This document shows, one piece after another, positions 26,032-34,635 of a stretch of DNA of 64,000 nucleotides (positions are counted from its first letter, which is position 1; each line of letters starts with the position of its first letter). The notes below the pieces were generated by a model that was given only the letters and a program-made list of their open reading frames with translations, did not search any database and had not been told where the DNA came from. The stretch is from Pseudotabrizicola sp. (GTDB lineage: Bacteria; Pseudomonadota; Alphaproteobacteria; Rhodobacterales; Rhodobacteraceae), in NCBI RefSeq assembly GCF_030684215.1, contig NZ_JAUXOV010000056.1, positions 1 through 64,000 on the forward strand. The letters are read 5' to 3'. The position numbers were made by a program, and so were the translations under genes.

Positions 26032-27005
26032 ACCGTGCCTTCCGGCCGCTTCTTGCGACCACAGCCATCTTTGTGCTGGCCTATATCGCCGCCGTTCTGC
26101 AATACCCGTCGATGCTGTCGACCCGCGTGCTGGGCAACTTTCTGACCGACAATGCGTTTCTGGGCATCGCCGCTGTGGGGATGACCTTTGTCATCATCTC
26201 GGGCGGCATTGATCTGTCGGTGGGTGCGGTGATCGGATTTTCCACCGTGATGATCGCCACGCTGATCATGTGGGCGGGGCTTCACCCTTTTGTTGCCTTT
26301 GCCATCACGCTGGTCGTATCGGCGGGTTTTGGCGCTGTGATGGGGGCGGCCATACATTACCTGAAGGTGCCTTCTTTCATCGTCACGCTGGCGGGCATGT
26401 TTCTGGCCCGAGGCGGTGCATCGGTTCTGTCACCCGACAGCATTGGCATCAAGCATGAGGTCTACACCACCATCTCGCGCAGCTATATCCTGCTGCCGGG
26501 TGGCGGGCGGTTGACCGTGATTGCGATGATCATGCTGACGGTCTTCGTGGTGGGGATCGTGCTGGCCCACCGCACGCGCTTTGGCTCTTATGTCTACGCG
26601 CTTGGCGGCAATGAAACCTCTGCCGCGCTAATGGGGGTGCCGGTCGCGCGCACCACAATTCTGGTCTATACCTTGTCGTCCACGCTTGCCGGGATCGCCG
26701 GCATCGTGTTTTCACTATATACCTCGGCGGGGTATTCGCTGTCGGCCTTGGGGGTCGAGCTTGACGCAATCGCCGCCGTGGTGATCGGCGGCACGCTTCT
26801 GACCGGGGGATATGGCTTTGTCGCGGGCACCTTTATCGGGGTCATGCTGCAAGGATTGGTGCAAACCTACATCGTCTTTGACGGCACCTTGTCCAGTTGG
26901 TGGACAAAGATTGTGATTGGCGGGCTTCTCTTTATGTTCATTCTGTTGCAAAGGCTGGTGTTCTCAGCCTCCACCCCACGCAAAAAGGCGTTCAGGAAAT
27001 CATAA
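26028..27005 (+). CDS. yjfF: Sugar ABC transporter permease (YjfF-like)
   Basis: A 325-residue second permease of the same family. It shows DNAFLGIAAVGMTFVIISGG, I-D-L-S-V-G-A-V-I-G-F, KVPSFIVTLAGMFLARG, ALGGNETSAALMGVPVART and E-L-D-A-I-A-A-V-V-I-G-G-T-L-L-T-G-G. The pair of distinct permeases is the Ytf/Yjf layout; ribose systems use a single one. ATG 26028 follows AAAAAGGAGCGCCGA and overlaps the ytfT stop. The longer frame that begins inside ytfT is a shadow extension. Confidence 0.9.
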   Translation: MNRAFRPLLATTAIFVLAYIAAVLQYPSMLSTRVLGNFLTDNAFLGIAAVGMTFVIISGGIDLSVGAVIGFSTVMIATLIMWAGLHPFVAFAITLVVSAGFGAVMGAAIHYLKVPSFIVTLAGMFLARGGASVLSPDSIGIKHEVYTTISRSYILLPGGGRLTVIAMIMLTVFVVGIVLAHRTRFGSYVYALGGNETSAALMGVPVARTTILVYTLSSTLAGIAGIVFSLYTSAGYSLSALGVELDAIAAVVIGGTLLTGGYGFVAGTFIGVMLQGLVQTYIVFDGTLSSWWTKIVIGGLLFMFILLQRLVFSASTPRKKAFRKS

Positions 27006-27006
27006 C

Positions 27007-27750
27007 ATGAGCGAACCGGGGAGCCTGGTGCGCGCACTCTCCGGGCGGCAGACGGCGCGGAACTATCATTCCTATGTGATTGCCGAGGTGGGCCTTGGCA
27101 TCGCCTCAGGGCGCTTTGCCGTGGGCAGCATCCTGCCAAATGACGCCGAGATGATGGGATCATACGGCGTGTCGCGCACTGTCCTGCGCGAGGCGTTGAA
27201 GACATTGGAAGCCAAAGGGCTTGTCGAGGCGCGCGCCAAGGTCGGAACCCGAGTGCTGTCACGCAGCCGCTGGAACCTGTTTGACCGGCAGGTGCTGGCG
27301 TGGATTCAAGAAGCCGGGCCGGATGCAGCGTTTCTGGCCAGTTTTGTCGAGTTGCGCGAACAGATCGAGATGCAGACCGCCACCCTTGCCGCCGCCCGCC
27401 GCACCGCTGAACAGGTCAGGATGATGCATTACTGGCTGAACCAGCGCAGCGCGATGGCCACGCTGTGCGAACCCTTTGCCTTGGCAGAGTTCGAGATTCA
27501 CCGCACCCTGTGCGAAGCCAGCCATAACCCGTTCTTGCGCGCAACATCCGGTCTGGTCGAATTTGGCGTGGTGCAGGCCACGCTGGCCCGCATCAAAGCG
27601 GGCGTGTCAGATTTTGCTGCCGAAAAATCGGCGCATTACAAAGACCTGACAGATGGCATCACCACAGGCGATGTCGCCAGCGTCACCAGCGCGATGACTG
27701 CCATTCTGGCCCAAGACAGCCACTGGACCCTGCCAAACAGGCCAGCCTGA
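27007..27750 (+). CDS. GntR/FadR-family regulator of the Ytf-type transporter operon
   Basis: A 247-residue protein. An N-terminal winged helix contains G-R-F-A-V-G-S-I-L-P, then SYGVSRTVLREALKTLEAKG and a wing at R-A-K-V-G-T-R-V. An FCD ligand domain follows, with helices holding ELREQIEMQTATLAA and EFEIHRTLCEASHNPFL; in this family Asp/His residues of the domain bind a metal and a carboxylate or sugar effector. It starts 2 bases after yjfF, inside the operon, so it likely gives feedback control through the inverted repeat ahead of ytfQ. The frame extending to 26917 lies inside yjfF and is not used. Confidence 0.87.
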   Translation: MSEPGSLVRALSGRQTARNYHSYVIAEVGLGIASGRFAVGSILPNDAEMMGSYGVSRTVLREALKTLEAKGLVEARAKVGTRVLSRSRWNLFDRQVLAWIQEAGPDAAFLASFVELREQIEMQTATLAAARRTAEQVRMMHYWLNQRSAMATLCEPFALAEFEIHRTLCEASHNPFLRATSGLVEFGVVQATLARIKAGVSDFAAEKSAHYKDLTDGITTGDVASVTSAMTAILAQDSHWTLPNRPA

Positions 27751-27997
27751 CCCGACATCTGACAGATAAGGACGTTGGGGCCTCGCGGCAGATCGGGATT
27801 TTCGCAAACATTTCCCGTGCCCCGGATCGCATGGGGAAAATTCCCACGAGCTTCGCCGCCACGTTCTGGGTACCGGCACATTCGAAAAACAAAGTGGAGA
27901 TCCCCTGTGATGCCGATAAATTGCTGGAAGTTATGTAACTACCATGCAATCTGTTCTTAGCTTGAGCAGCAGACCTACACATTCTGGGGACGATGTA

Positions 27998-28387
27998 ATG
28001 AGAGAATTACAGCGGATTCTGCACGTTGATGACGCCGAAGACATTCGAGTTATAGCCGACATAGCGCTCAAGTTGATTGGTCAATTTGAGCTTCTGCAAT
28101 GTGATTCCGGCAAACAGGCCCTTGAACAAGCAGAAGCCTTTCGTCCGGATCTTTTCCTTTTGGACTACATGATGCCTGACATGGATGGCAAAGAGACACT
28201 TCTCGAGCTTCGCAAGCTGCCCGGCTTAAGTGATGTGCCCGTTGTTTTCATGACGGCACGGGTCAACGGGGATTTTGCAGACAGCCTCCGCAGCGATGGT
28301 GCTTTGGCTGTGATAGCAAAGCCCTTCGATCCGATGGACCTCGCCGATCAACTCCGCGCCCTCTGGCAGACCCACACTGGCCTGTAA
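27998..28387 (+). CDS. Single-domain response regulator
   Basis: A 129-residue CheY-like receiver with no output domain. The acidic pocket is in ILHVDDAED, the phospho-acceptor Asp in LFLLDYMMPDMDG, the Thr in V-F-M-T-A-R and the Lys in V-I-A-K-P-F-D-P. All receiver residues are present. GGGGACGATGTA precedes ATG 27998, and an ATG 18 codons upstream lacks this. It is convergent with the histidine kinase gene 84 bases away and is its likely partner. Output may be by protein-protein contact. The preceding 247 bases hold no other recognisable gene. Confidence 0.85.
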   Translation: MRELQRILHVDDAEDIRVIADIALKLIGQFELLQCDSGKQALEQAEAFRPDLFLLDYMMPDMDGKETLLELRKLPGLSDVPVVFMTARVNGDFADSLRSDGALAVIAKPFDPMDLADQLRALWQTHTGL

Positions 28388-28470
28388 TCTACAAGAGTGA
28401 CATCGGCCCACTATCTGGACCTGTCATGATCTGGAGCCGGCTGAAGCAATCAACTCTCTCACCTTTCGGG

Positions 28471-29919
28471 CTAAGAACTCCGGGCCATTGTCTGATTGAA
28501 TGTGTTCCGGCGGGCCACATCAGCGACCATTTCGGGGCGGGAGCTTCTCTTGATTTTGTCTGTCAGGCGGTCGAACTCTATACAAAAAGTTGAGCCGACA
28601 CCCAGTTCGCTGACGTAATCGATGGTGCCGCTGTGTCGCTCGACGATTTGCTTGGTGATGTTGAGGCCAAGGCCTGTCCCGCCGACCTTGCGCACATCGG
28701 AGGAGTCCACCTGACTGAACTTGCCAAACACGCGGTCTTTGGCGCCTTTTGGAATGCCCACTCCTTCGTCCTGCACCAAAATGCGGATATGGGCGTCACT
28801 GGTCTCCACCCGCACCTTTACCGTGCCTCCCTGGCCTGAAAACTTAAGGGCGTTTGACAGCAGGTTGTTCATCACTTGGATCAGGCGGCCATGGTCGCCC
28901 ATGAAGCGGCAATCCTCTACGCAGGGAACGGTCATCACTTTGATCCCGAGCTTTTCGGCATACCCTGTGGTAGATTCCACTGCCTCGTTCACCACGTCAT
29001 TCGCGTCGAGCGGTTTGAAATGGAACGCTATCTCACCGGCTTCGATCTTTTGCAGGTCGAGCAGATCGTCGATCAGATTGGCAAGCCGATGCCCGTTCTT
29101 GGCCGAGATGCCAATAATGGGCTTGAGGTATTCGGGCACCTCGCCGAGTACACCGTTGTTGACGAGGTCAAGCCCACCGATGATTGAAGTCAGCGGCGTG
29201 CGCAACTCATGGCTGACCGTGGACAAGAACTGCGACTTGATCTCCAAGGCGGCCTTGGTGCGCTCGTTCTCCTCCTTGATCAGTTTCATCTGGTTAAGCT
29301 GGTTGTGATAGCTGAAGTAAAACTTCACCGATATGTCGATGATGAAGTAGAGCACGAAAATGATCGTGAAAAACTCCAACCAGATGTAGGAACTGAGCGG
29401 TGGAGAATAGCGAACCACGTCCAGAAACGCGATGTAGAGAAACGCGAAACCGTAGATCGAAAGCCGCAAAAGCAGTATGCCAATCATTTGGCTATTGTAC
29501 ATCGCAGCAAAGAGCGACGCTGAGAACAGAAAAAAGAGCGGTGTGAAGTGCCCGCCCGATGTCTGCTGAACCGCAATGTTAATGATAAAGACGCTGATCG
29601 CCATCGCGCTGATCGTCGTATTTAAGACGATGCTTTTGAGAATCTGACGGCCCACGACCGGGTCTTGCCCATCCCAAGCCTTGGACTTGCGTCCAAGGAT
29701 CATGTCGAGCATTTCGGTCAGGACCACCACACCGTAGGTTGCGAAGGTCGAGATCGGGTCAAAATAAAGCGCCGCAAGAACGGCCGCAGCAAAAAAGCTC
29801 GCCTGCCGCTGCCAGACTAGCTGGTTGGCAAGGACCAAATAATCTTTGATCGGTTTTTCGCGGCCGTCCGAGTTGAACCAGTTCATCCAGGCCGCCCAAG
29901 ACGCGTTCAGGTCCTTCAT
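28471..29919 (-). CDS. Membrane sensor histidine kinase
   Basis: A 482-residue protein. Residues about 30-210 form some six membrane segments with very short loops and no large periplasmic domain, so it probably senses a membrane-soluble or intramembrane signal. A short helical linker leads to HisKA with the phospho-acceptor in STVSHELRTPLTSI. Next come an N box NNLLSNALKFS, G1 DEGVGIP, an F box, and G2 G-G-T-G-L-G-L, all intact. ATG 29919 is preferred to 29982 because AGAGG precedes it by six bases. It lies downstream of the acyltransferase and methyltransferase genes on the same strand, which suggests that it senses their product. Confidence 0.87.
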   Translation of the reverse strand: MKDLNASWAAWMNWFNSDGREKPIKDYLVLANQLVWQRQASFFAAAVLAALYFDPISTFATYGVVVLTEMLDMILGRKSKAWDGQDPVVGRQILKSIVLNTTISAMAISVFIINIAVQQTSGGHFTPLFFLFSASLFAAMYNSQMIGILLLRLSIYGFAFLYIAFLDVVRYSPPLSSYIWLEFFTIIFVLYFIIDISVKFYFSYHNQLNQMKLIKEENERTKAALEIKSQFLSTVSHELRTPLTSIIGGLDLVNNGVLGEVPEYLKPIIGISAKNGHRLANLIDDLLDLQKIEAGEIAFHFKPLDANDVVNEAVESTTGYAEKLGIKVMTVPCVEDCRFMGDHGRLIQVMNNLLSNALKFSGQGGTVKVRVETSDAHIRILVQDEGVGIPKGAKDRVFGKFSQVDSSDVRKVGGTGLGLNITKQIVERHSGTIDYVSELGVGSTFCIEFDRLTDKIKRSSRPEMVADVARRNTFNQTMARSS

Positions 29920-30125
29920 GCATGCCTCTGCAGCTAAATTGAGTTCGAACGTTACTGCGGCAATGTGTCTAAAATCCGTCATAAGCTAGGCAAGACGAGG
30001 CCTTTGCATTTCACAATCTTCGGTAAGGCGCCAAGAGCCAGCTTCAAACCTTTCGGTCCACGCCATAATTCGCGTTGGATGCCAAATGCCCTTTGCGGAT
30101 TGGCGAAAGCCACGCCAGCCTGCTG

Positions 30126-30815
30126 TCAGGCCGCCTTGGAACGGCCCTCCTTGGACGCCTCGTAAACCCCCAAAAGCGCCGGAAACGCAATGTCGGACTG
30201 CGAGTATTCATCCATCGGACCAAAAACCGGTGTGCGGGCTAGAACCGCGTCACGCTGTTCCCGAACCTTGGCGGTCAAAAGCTGAATCGGCTTTTTCAAC
30301 CCCGGGTAGCTGCGTGGTTGCATCGCAAGTTCATAGCCAAGGTAGCGGCGGTAAAACGCTGTATGCTCAGCCCTCACAGGTGCAAGAGCCAAGTCTATGT
30401 CGTAGAACATCGCGGCCAGAAACGGGATACGCAGTGCCAGAAAATGCAATGGCACACGCATCTTTCTGGCCGAAGGATCGATCACGAAGCGGGTTGGATC
30501 CAGAACCGTCTGTCCCTGTTTGAGATAGTCCAAAATCTCGGGAAACACCTCCAGCGTTGGTGATGTAAGCGACAGCTTGGACAACAGGTGCAACCGCATC
30601 GCCGCCAGAATCTTCCCATCCATTTCAACCGCGACATGGACGCAGTTCGCGGTCTCATCGAATGCGTCAGTCATGATCCCCTGCTCGTTTTCGACAATCG
30701 ACCCTTCGGCGCGATAGCATCTGTAGCGCAGGCGATATATCTCCTCGAGGTCCTGCCTGTTGGTCAGAACCTTGTAGCGGGATTGTTTAAGTGTTTCGAC
30801 AACTTGCGGGTTCAT
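30126..30815 (-). CDS. FeeM/autoinducer-synthase-like N-acyltransferase (GNAT fold)
   Basis: A 229-residue protein. The order of motifs is that of N-acyl amino acid synthases (FeeM) and LuxI-like enzymes: an I-Y-R-L-R-Y-R-C-Y near residue 26, D-A-F-D-E at about 51, A-A-M-R-L-H-L-L at about 71, VLDPTRFVID at about 104, and a FYRRYLGYELAM segment that usually shapes the acyl-chain pocket. Members transfer a fatty acyl group, usually from acyl carrier protein, to an amino acid or a similar amine. It starts 25 bases after the methyltransferase gene, and the kinase gene follows, so a secreted acylated signal is a reasonable guess. The acceptor is unknown. Confidence 0.75.
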   Translation of the reverse strand: MNPQVVETLKQSRYKVLTNRQDLEEIYRLRYRCYRAEGSIVENEQGIMTDAFDETANCVHVAVEMDGKILAAMRLHLLSKLSLTSPTLEVFPEILDYLKQGQTVLDPTRFVIDPSARKMRVPLHFLALRIPFLAAMFYDIDLALAPVRAEHTAFYRRYLGYELAMQPRSYPGLKKPIQLLTAKVREQRDAVLARTPVFGPMDEYSQSDIAFPALLGVYEASKEGRSKAA

Positions 30816-30840
30816 GATTTACTTCTCTGGCCCTGCGCCA

Positions 30841-31611
30841 CTACGGCTGTGCACGACAAACGAGGAGATCACTGTAACCACGATAAACTGATTGCTGACG
30901 TACGATCTCGAAACCCGCTGCGATGACAGCCGATGCAATTTCTGCCTCGGTGTGAGTCCAGTAGACGCCTTTCTTTTGTGCCTTGAATATTGCCTTGTTT
31001 TGCTTTGCGATTTCCCGGCCCTGCCAGAAGATCCGGAGCGCGCCGGCCACCCCGTGTTCCTTTTTCAGATTTGAAAACAGGTAGCTGCGCCAGTCGCCTA
31101 CGTTCATGTAACGACCAAGATCGACGAGGTAGAGCCAGCCGCCCGGACGGAGCAACCGACGCAGGTCGGCGAGCCGCTGCTCCTGTGCGGGCATGGCGTA
31201 GAGCGCATGGACGCAGATGACGAGATCGGCCGTGCCGGGGGCGTCGATACCTTCAATCGCAAGAGTGTCGAACCTGACATTTCTGTGGGCTGCCAATTTG
31301 GCCTTGGCCAAACCGATCATGCCTGCGTCGGGTTCAACCAAGCGGATCTGACTGTCGGGGCAGACGCGAGCCGCAATCTCTGTATAGTTTCCTGTCCCGC
31401 CACCAATGTCATAGATCAACTGCGGCTTTTCTATCGTGCCAAGAAACGCCTCAAAATCATGCAAAATCGCTTGGTACTCAGGGTTGTGCTCTGAAAGCAG
31501 ATCGTAGGACGTTGCATAGCTGCTCCAATCGACCTGGGCCGACCGATCGACCGATTCAGGTCTATGGAGACCCACGGAAGAGGATCCCTCAGCACTAACG
31601 TGTGACGGCAT
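30841..31611 (-). CDS. Class I SAM-dependent methyltransferase
   Basis: A 256-residue protein. Motif I is LIYDIGGGTGNYTEIA, followed by R-L-V-E-P-D with the acidic residue that binds the ribose, then LVICVHALYAM and L-L-R-P-G-G-W-L-Y-L-V-D, all in canonical order. It is followed at 25 bases by the FeeM-like gene on the same strand and is probably the first gene of that operon. It may methylate the acylated product, for example its carboxylate. The start is weak: no clear Shine-Dalgarno precedes ATG 31611, and a GTG near residue 13 is an alternative. Confidence 0.82.
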   Translation of the reverse strand: MPSHVSAEGSSSVGLHRPESVDRSAQVDWSSYATSYDLLSEHNPEYQAILHDFEAFLGTIEKPQLIYDIGGGTGNYTEIAARVCPDSQIRLVEPDAGMIGLAKAKLAAHRNVRFDTLAIEGIDAPGTADLVICVHALYAMPAQEQRLADLRRLLRPGGWLYLVDLGRYMNVGDWRSYLFSNLKKEHGVAGALRIFWQGREIAKQNKAIFKAQKKGVYWTHTEAEIASAVIAAGFEIVRQQSVYRGYSDLLVCRAQP

Positions 31612-32117
31612 GGGAGAAAAACTCCAAGGTTCAATGGGGAAAGGGCCTGTGGCGCGACCTCTTTAGTTAACAATAGGTTACGCCGCGAAGCTAACATTGC
31701 AAGAAGTTTTATCCACAGTGTGGCGATCTGGCACCTAATGTTTCGAATTTCGCAACTATCTGACAAGCTTCCTGCCTATCGCGGCATGCGAACGTGACGA
31801 TGTTCAGGCAAGACATCTGCTACATCCCCGCTGGGCATCTCTACAAAATGTGCTTCCCGATCAAGGCACAACCTCTAATTGTAGTGCTGCTCGAATGGCT
31901 TTCAGAGCCGTCCGGGACGCAAGAGCCCTGCCCAGTTCGACCTCGTGTGACAGCCCGATCCTCCCGCAGAGTCGGCGGAAAGCAGCTACAAAATGTGACC
32001 AAATAAAGGCGCGGATGCCAGATTCCGGGGCCAAATTTCGCCGATCCGACAAAATGCAACCCCAATTCTGAGCGACAAAGGAGCGAATCGATTGGGCGCA
32101 AGGTCTCTGGAGACGTG
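31612..32117. other. Gene-poor region between the signalling cluster and the tRNA
   Basis: About 500 bases before the receiver fragment, and a further 280 after it (32334-32610). Frames on both strands give no family match and have low-complexity translations. The stretch is probably the worn remains of genes rather than a functional locus. The promoter of the methyltransferase operon must lie in 31612-31750. Confidence 0.4.
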
Positions 32118-32333
32118 ATGAAAGTTTTAATGATTGATGACGACCAAGCAACGCTGGATCTGGTCGCGCATTTTCTCGGGATAGCAACGCACCACAACAT
32201 CAATGCAGCCCCCTCGGGAACGGCGACGCCCAAGACCACCGTCGGAAAAACCCTGCTGAGTTCAGGGATCGACCAACTCGCCCAAAGGCGCCGCGAGATC
32301 AAAGCCCGCTCAACAGTTCTACATCAAGCGTAA
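32118..32333 (+). pseudogene. Truncated response-regulator receiver
   Basis: It begins MKVLMIDDDQATLDLVAHFL with a good GGAGACGTG site, the typical first strand and helix of a receiver, including the acidic pair. After about 35 residues the sequence stops resembling a receiver: the phospho-acceptor Asp, the Thr and the Lys are all missing, and the frame ends at 72 residues, where about 120 are needed. It is best read as a decayed gene cut by deletion or recombination. Confidence 0.6.
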
Positions 32334-32610
32334 AGATATCGGGTGACGACATCGGTCTGGCCCCTGCCCGTCTGACGGGCTCTGACGGCTTTCCGCGCAA
32401 CTTCCGCTCGGGGGTGCAGGTGCATTATACCCTTGTTTTATAACGCATCTCTGAACCGATCAGAGCCAGCGCACAGACAGTTGATGAATAAGGCGTTTTG
32501 ACAAGGTAACCGGGCGGAGTCCTGAACCTGGCGCGAACTGCCAAGCCAAACACAAGTGATTCCTGTATTAGCCAAGGCAATTCATATGGCTGCCAGATCA
32601 CCAAGCCACT

Positions 32611-32645
32611 AGTGCTCTACCAACTATCAAAACGCGCCTCTATGA
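32611..32645 (-). repeat. tRNA-like fragment 5' of the intact tRNA-Thr on the + strand map
   Basis: On the minus strand this reads TTGGTAGAGCAC, identical to the D-arm region of the nearby tRNA (GGTAGAGCAC), with GAGGCGCG upstream resembling a displaced acceptor end. No anticodon arm or T arm can be built. It may be a degenerate partial tRNA or the scar of an element that integrated in the tRNA. Confidence 0.35.
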
Positions 32646-32679
32646 GAGTGCATTTCTTAGCTTAACCCATTGATTTATA

Positions 32680-32755
32680 TGGTGCCCCCACCAGGACTCG
32701 AACCCGGGACCCCCTGATTACAAATCAGGTGCTCTACCAGCTGAGCTATAGAGGC
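32680..32755 (-). tRNA. tRNA-Thr, anticodon UGU
   Basis: On the minus strand the sequence begins GCCTCTATAGCTCAGCTGG and closes a 7-bp acceptor stem with TGGGGGC, allowing two G-U pairs, then A and an encoded CCA (32680-32682). The anticodon stem is CCTGA/TCAGG and the loop TTTGTAA, giving anticodon TGT, which reads ACA/ACG threonine codons. The T loop carries GTTCGAGTC. It sits just downstream of the ferric iron permease gene and next to the gene-poor region, the usual setting of an integration hotspot. Confidence 0.95.
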
Positions 32756-32797
32756 ATAAGTGTGAAATAACCGCGCAAGCGGCTCTGCGCAAGCCCC

Positions 32798-34456
32798 TCA
32801 GCGGTTGGTTCGGGCCAATAATGCAACGGCCAGCAATCCAACGGCCATCACCATCAGGGCGGCGGGGGCGGCTTCTTCCAACCGCTCCAGCGAGGCCAGC
32901 TCAAAAACCCGCGTGGCCAGTGTGTTATAGTTGAACGGGCGCAAGAGCAGGGTGGCAGGCAATTCCTTGACGCAATCGACAAACACCACCAGCAGCGCCG
33001 TGGCCACCGAGCCGCGCATCAAGGGCAGATGCACCGCCCGCAGCGCGCCCCCCGGCGAGCGGCCCAAAGACCGCGCAGCCATCGGCAGCGAGGGCGATAT
33101 CCGGCCAAAGGCTGCATCCACCGCCCCCTGCGCCACACCAAAGAACCGCACCGAATAGGCCAGCACCAGCGCCGCCGCCGTCCCGGTAAACATCAGCCCC
33201 GGATCCCAGCCCGTGACCGCCAGCACGCCATCAGCCAGCTTGTGATCCAGTGCGGCCAGCGGAATCAGGATGCCGACCGCCAGCACGGCACCCGGCGCCG
33301 CATAGCCCAGCGTGGTTATCGGCAAGACCCAGCGCGCCGCAGAGCGGTTGATCATGCGCAACCCATACACCAGAAAGATCGCCGCCCCCACTGTCAGACC
33401 CGCAGCGAGGCCACCGGTGACCAGCGTATTGACAAACGCCTTGGCGAGGCCCGGCGACAGCCAGACCTCGGGCCTGCGCAGGGCATGCCAGCCCATCACA
33501 GCCACGGGCAGGATGAATCCGACGGCGATAGGAACCATACACAGGGCAAAGGCGATCCATCCCGCGCCGCGCGACAACGTGGCAGGCTCGACCGGGCGGG
33601 CCGATCCGCCCACACGGTGAAACCGCGCGTTGCGGCGGCTGATCCGCTCTAGCCCCAGAAGCAGAAAGATCAGCGTCAGCACCACAAGGGCGATCTGCGC
33701 AGCCCCACCCGCATTGTTGCCGTTCAGCCATGTCGAGAAGATGCCGGTGGTCAGCGTCTGCACCCCGAAATGCTGCACCGTGCCGTAATCCGCCACCGTT
33801 TCCATCAGCGCCAGCGCCACTCCGGTTGCAATCGCGGGCCTCGCCAGAGGCAGGCCAACCCGGCCAAACAGCCGCCACGGACCACAACCCAGCGCGCGCG
33901 CCACTTCATACGAGCCGCCAGATTGTTCACGAAACGCCGCGCGGGCTAGCAGATAAACGTAAGGATACAGCGCCGCCGACAGCACGATCACCGCCATCCC
34001 GCGTGATCGGACCTGCGGAAACCAGTAATCGCGCGCCGTCTCGAACCCCATCAGCGCACGCAGATTGGTCTGCACCGGCCCCGCGTATTGCAGGAAATCA
34101 ACAAGCGCATAGGCCCCGACATAGGCCGGGATCGCCAGCGGAAACAGTAGCACATAATCCAGCCAGGCCCGTCCCGGAAACCGATACATTGTGGTCAGCC
34201 ATGCAGCGCCCGTGCCCACCATCGCCGTCAGGACCGCCACGCCAACCATCAGAACCAGCGTATTGCCCAGATAGCGCGGCAAAACCGTGGCCGACAGATG
34301 CGGCCAGATATTTTCGGTCGGGTGAAAGGCGATCCACAGAACCGAGGCCATCGGTGCCAACACCACCACGGCGATCAGCAATGCACCCAAAGACCACAGG
34401 TCAAGATGCGGCAGGCGCGAGGCAGAGCGGTGAACTTGAGCGTTTTGCTTGGTCAT
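32798..34456 (-). CDS. Ferric iron ABC transporter permease (FbpB-like, fused pair of domains)
   Basis: About 552 residues and some twelve membrane segments in two homologous halves, each with a permease-loop motif facing the ATPase: EVARALGCGPWRLFGRVGLP in the first half and MAARSLGRSPGGALRAVHLP in the second. This duplicated layout is that of FbpB/SfuB/ThiP permeases. Iron is the usual substrate of such a free-standing gene, but thiamine is possible. The binding protein and ATPase genes are not in the window. A GTG at 34501 is an alternative start; neither site has a strong Shine-Dalgarno. Confidence 0.85.
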   Translation of the reverse strand: MTKQNAQVHRSASRLPHLDLWSLGALLIAVVVLAPMASVLWIAFHPTENIWPHLSATVLPRYLGNTLVLMVGVAVLTAMVGTGAAWLTTMYRFPGRAWLDYVLLFPLAIPAYVGAYALVDFLQYAGPVQTNLRALMGFETARDYWFPQVRSRGMAVIVLSAALYPYVYLLARAAFREQSGGSYEVARALGCGPWRLFGRVGLPLARPAIATGVALALMETVADYGTVQHFGVQTLTTGIFSTWLNGNNAGGAAQIALVVLTLIFLLLGLERISRRNARFHRVGGSARPVEPATLSRGAGWIAFALCMVPIAVGFILPVAVMGWHALRRPEVWLSPGLAKAFVNTLVTGGLAAGLTVGAAIFLVYGLRMINRSAARWVLPITTLGYAAPGAVLAVGILIPLAALDHKLADGVLAVTGWDPGLMFTGTAAALVLAYSVRFFGVAQGAVDAAFGRISPSLPMAARSLGRSPGGALRAVHLPLMRGSVATALLVVFVDCVKELPATLLLRPFNYNTLATRVFELASLERLEEAAPAALMVMAVGLLAVALLARTNR

Positions 34457-34635
34457 CTTGCGCCACAGGTAGCACTGCGCGCCCTGCCCTGTCCAGATCA
34501 CTGGTGCCGGACATGCAATGCGCCAAGCGTGGCTTGACGGACTCTGTCGGTATTTCTTGTGATCTCCCCCGTGTTATCCGTCCGCAAAGCGCCTATAGTC
34601 CTCCGCAATAAGAACCGGCACAGGTCCAGAGCAGG

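Noticed and set aside
31841-32302. Minus-strand frame of 153 codons
   Set aside because: Low-complexity Ser/Arg-rich translation with no domain; overlaps the clearer receiver fragment on the plus strand.
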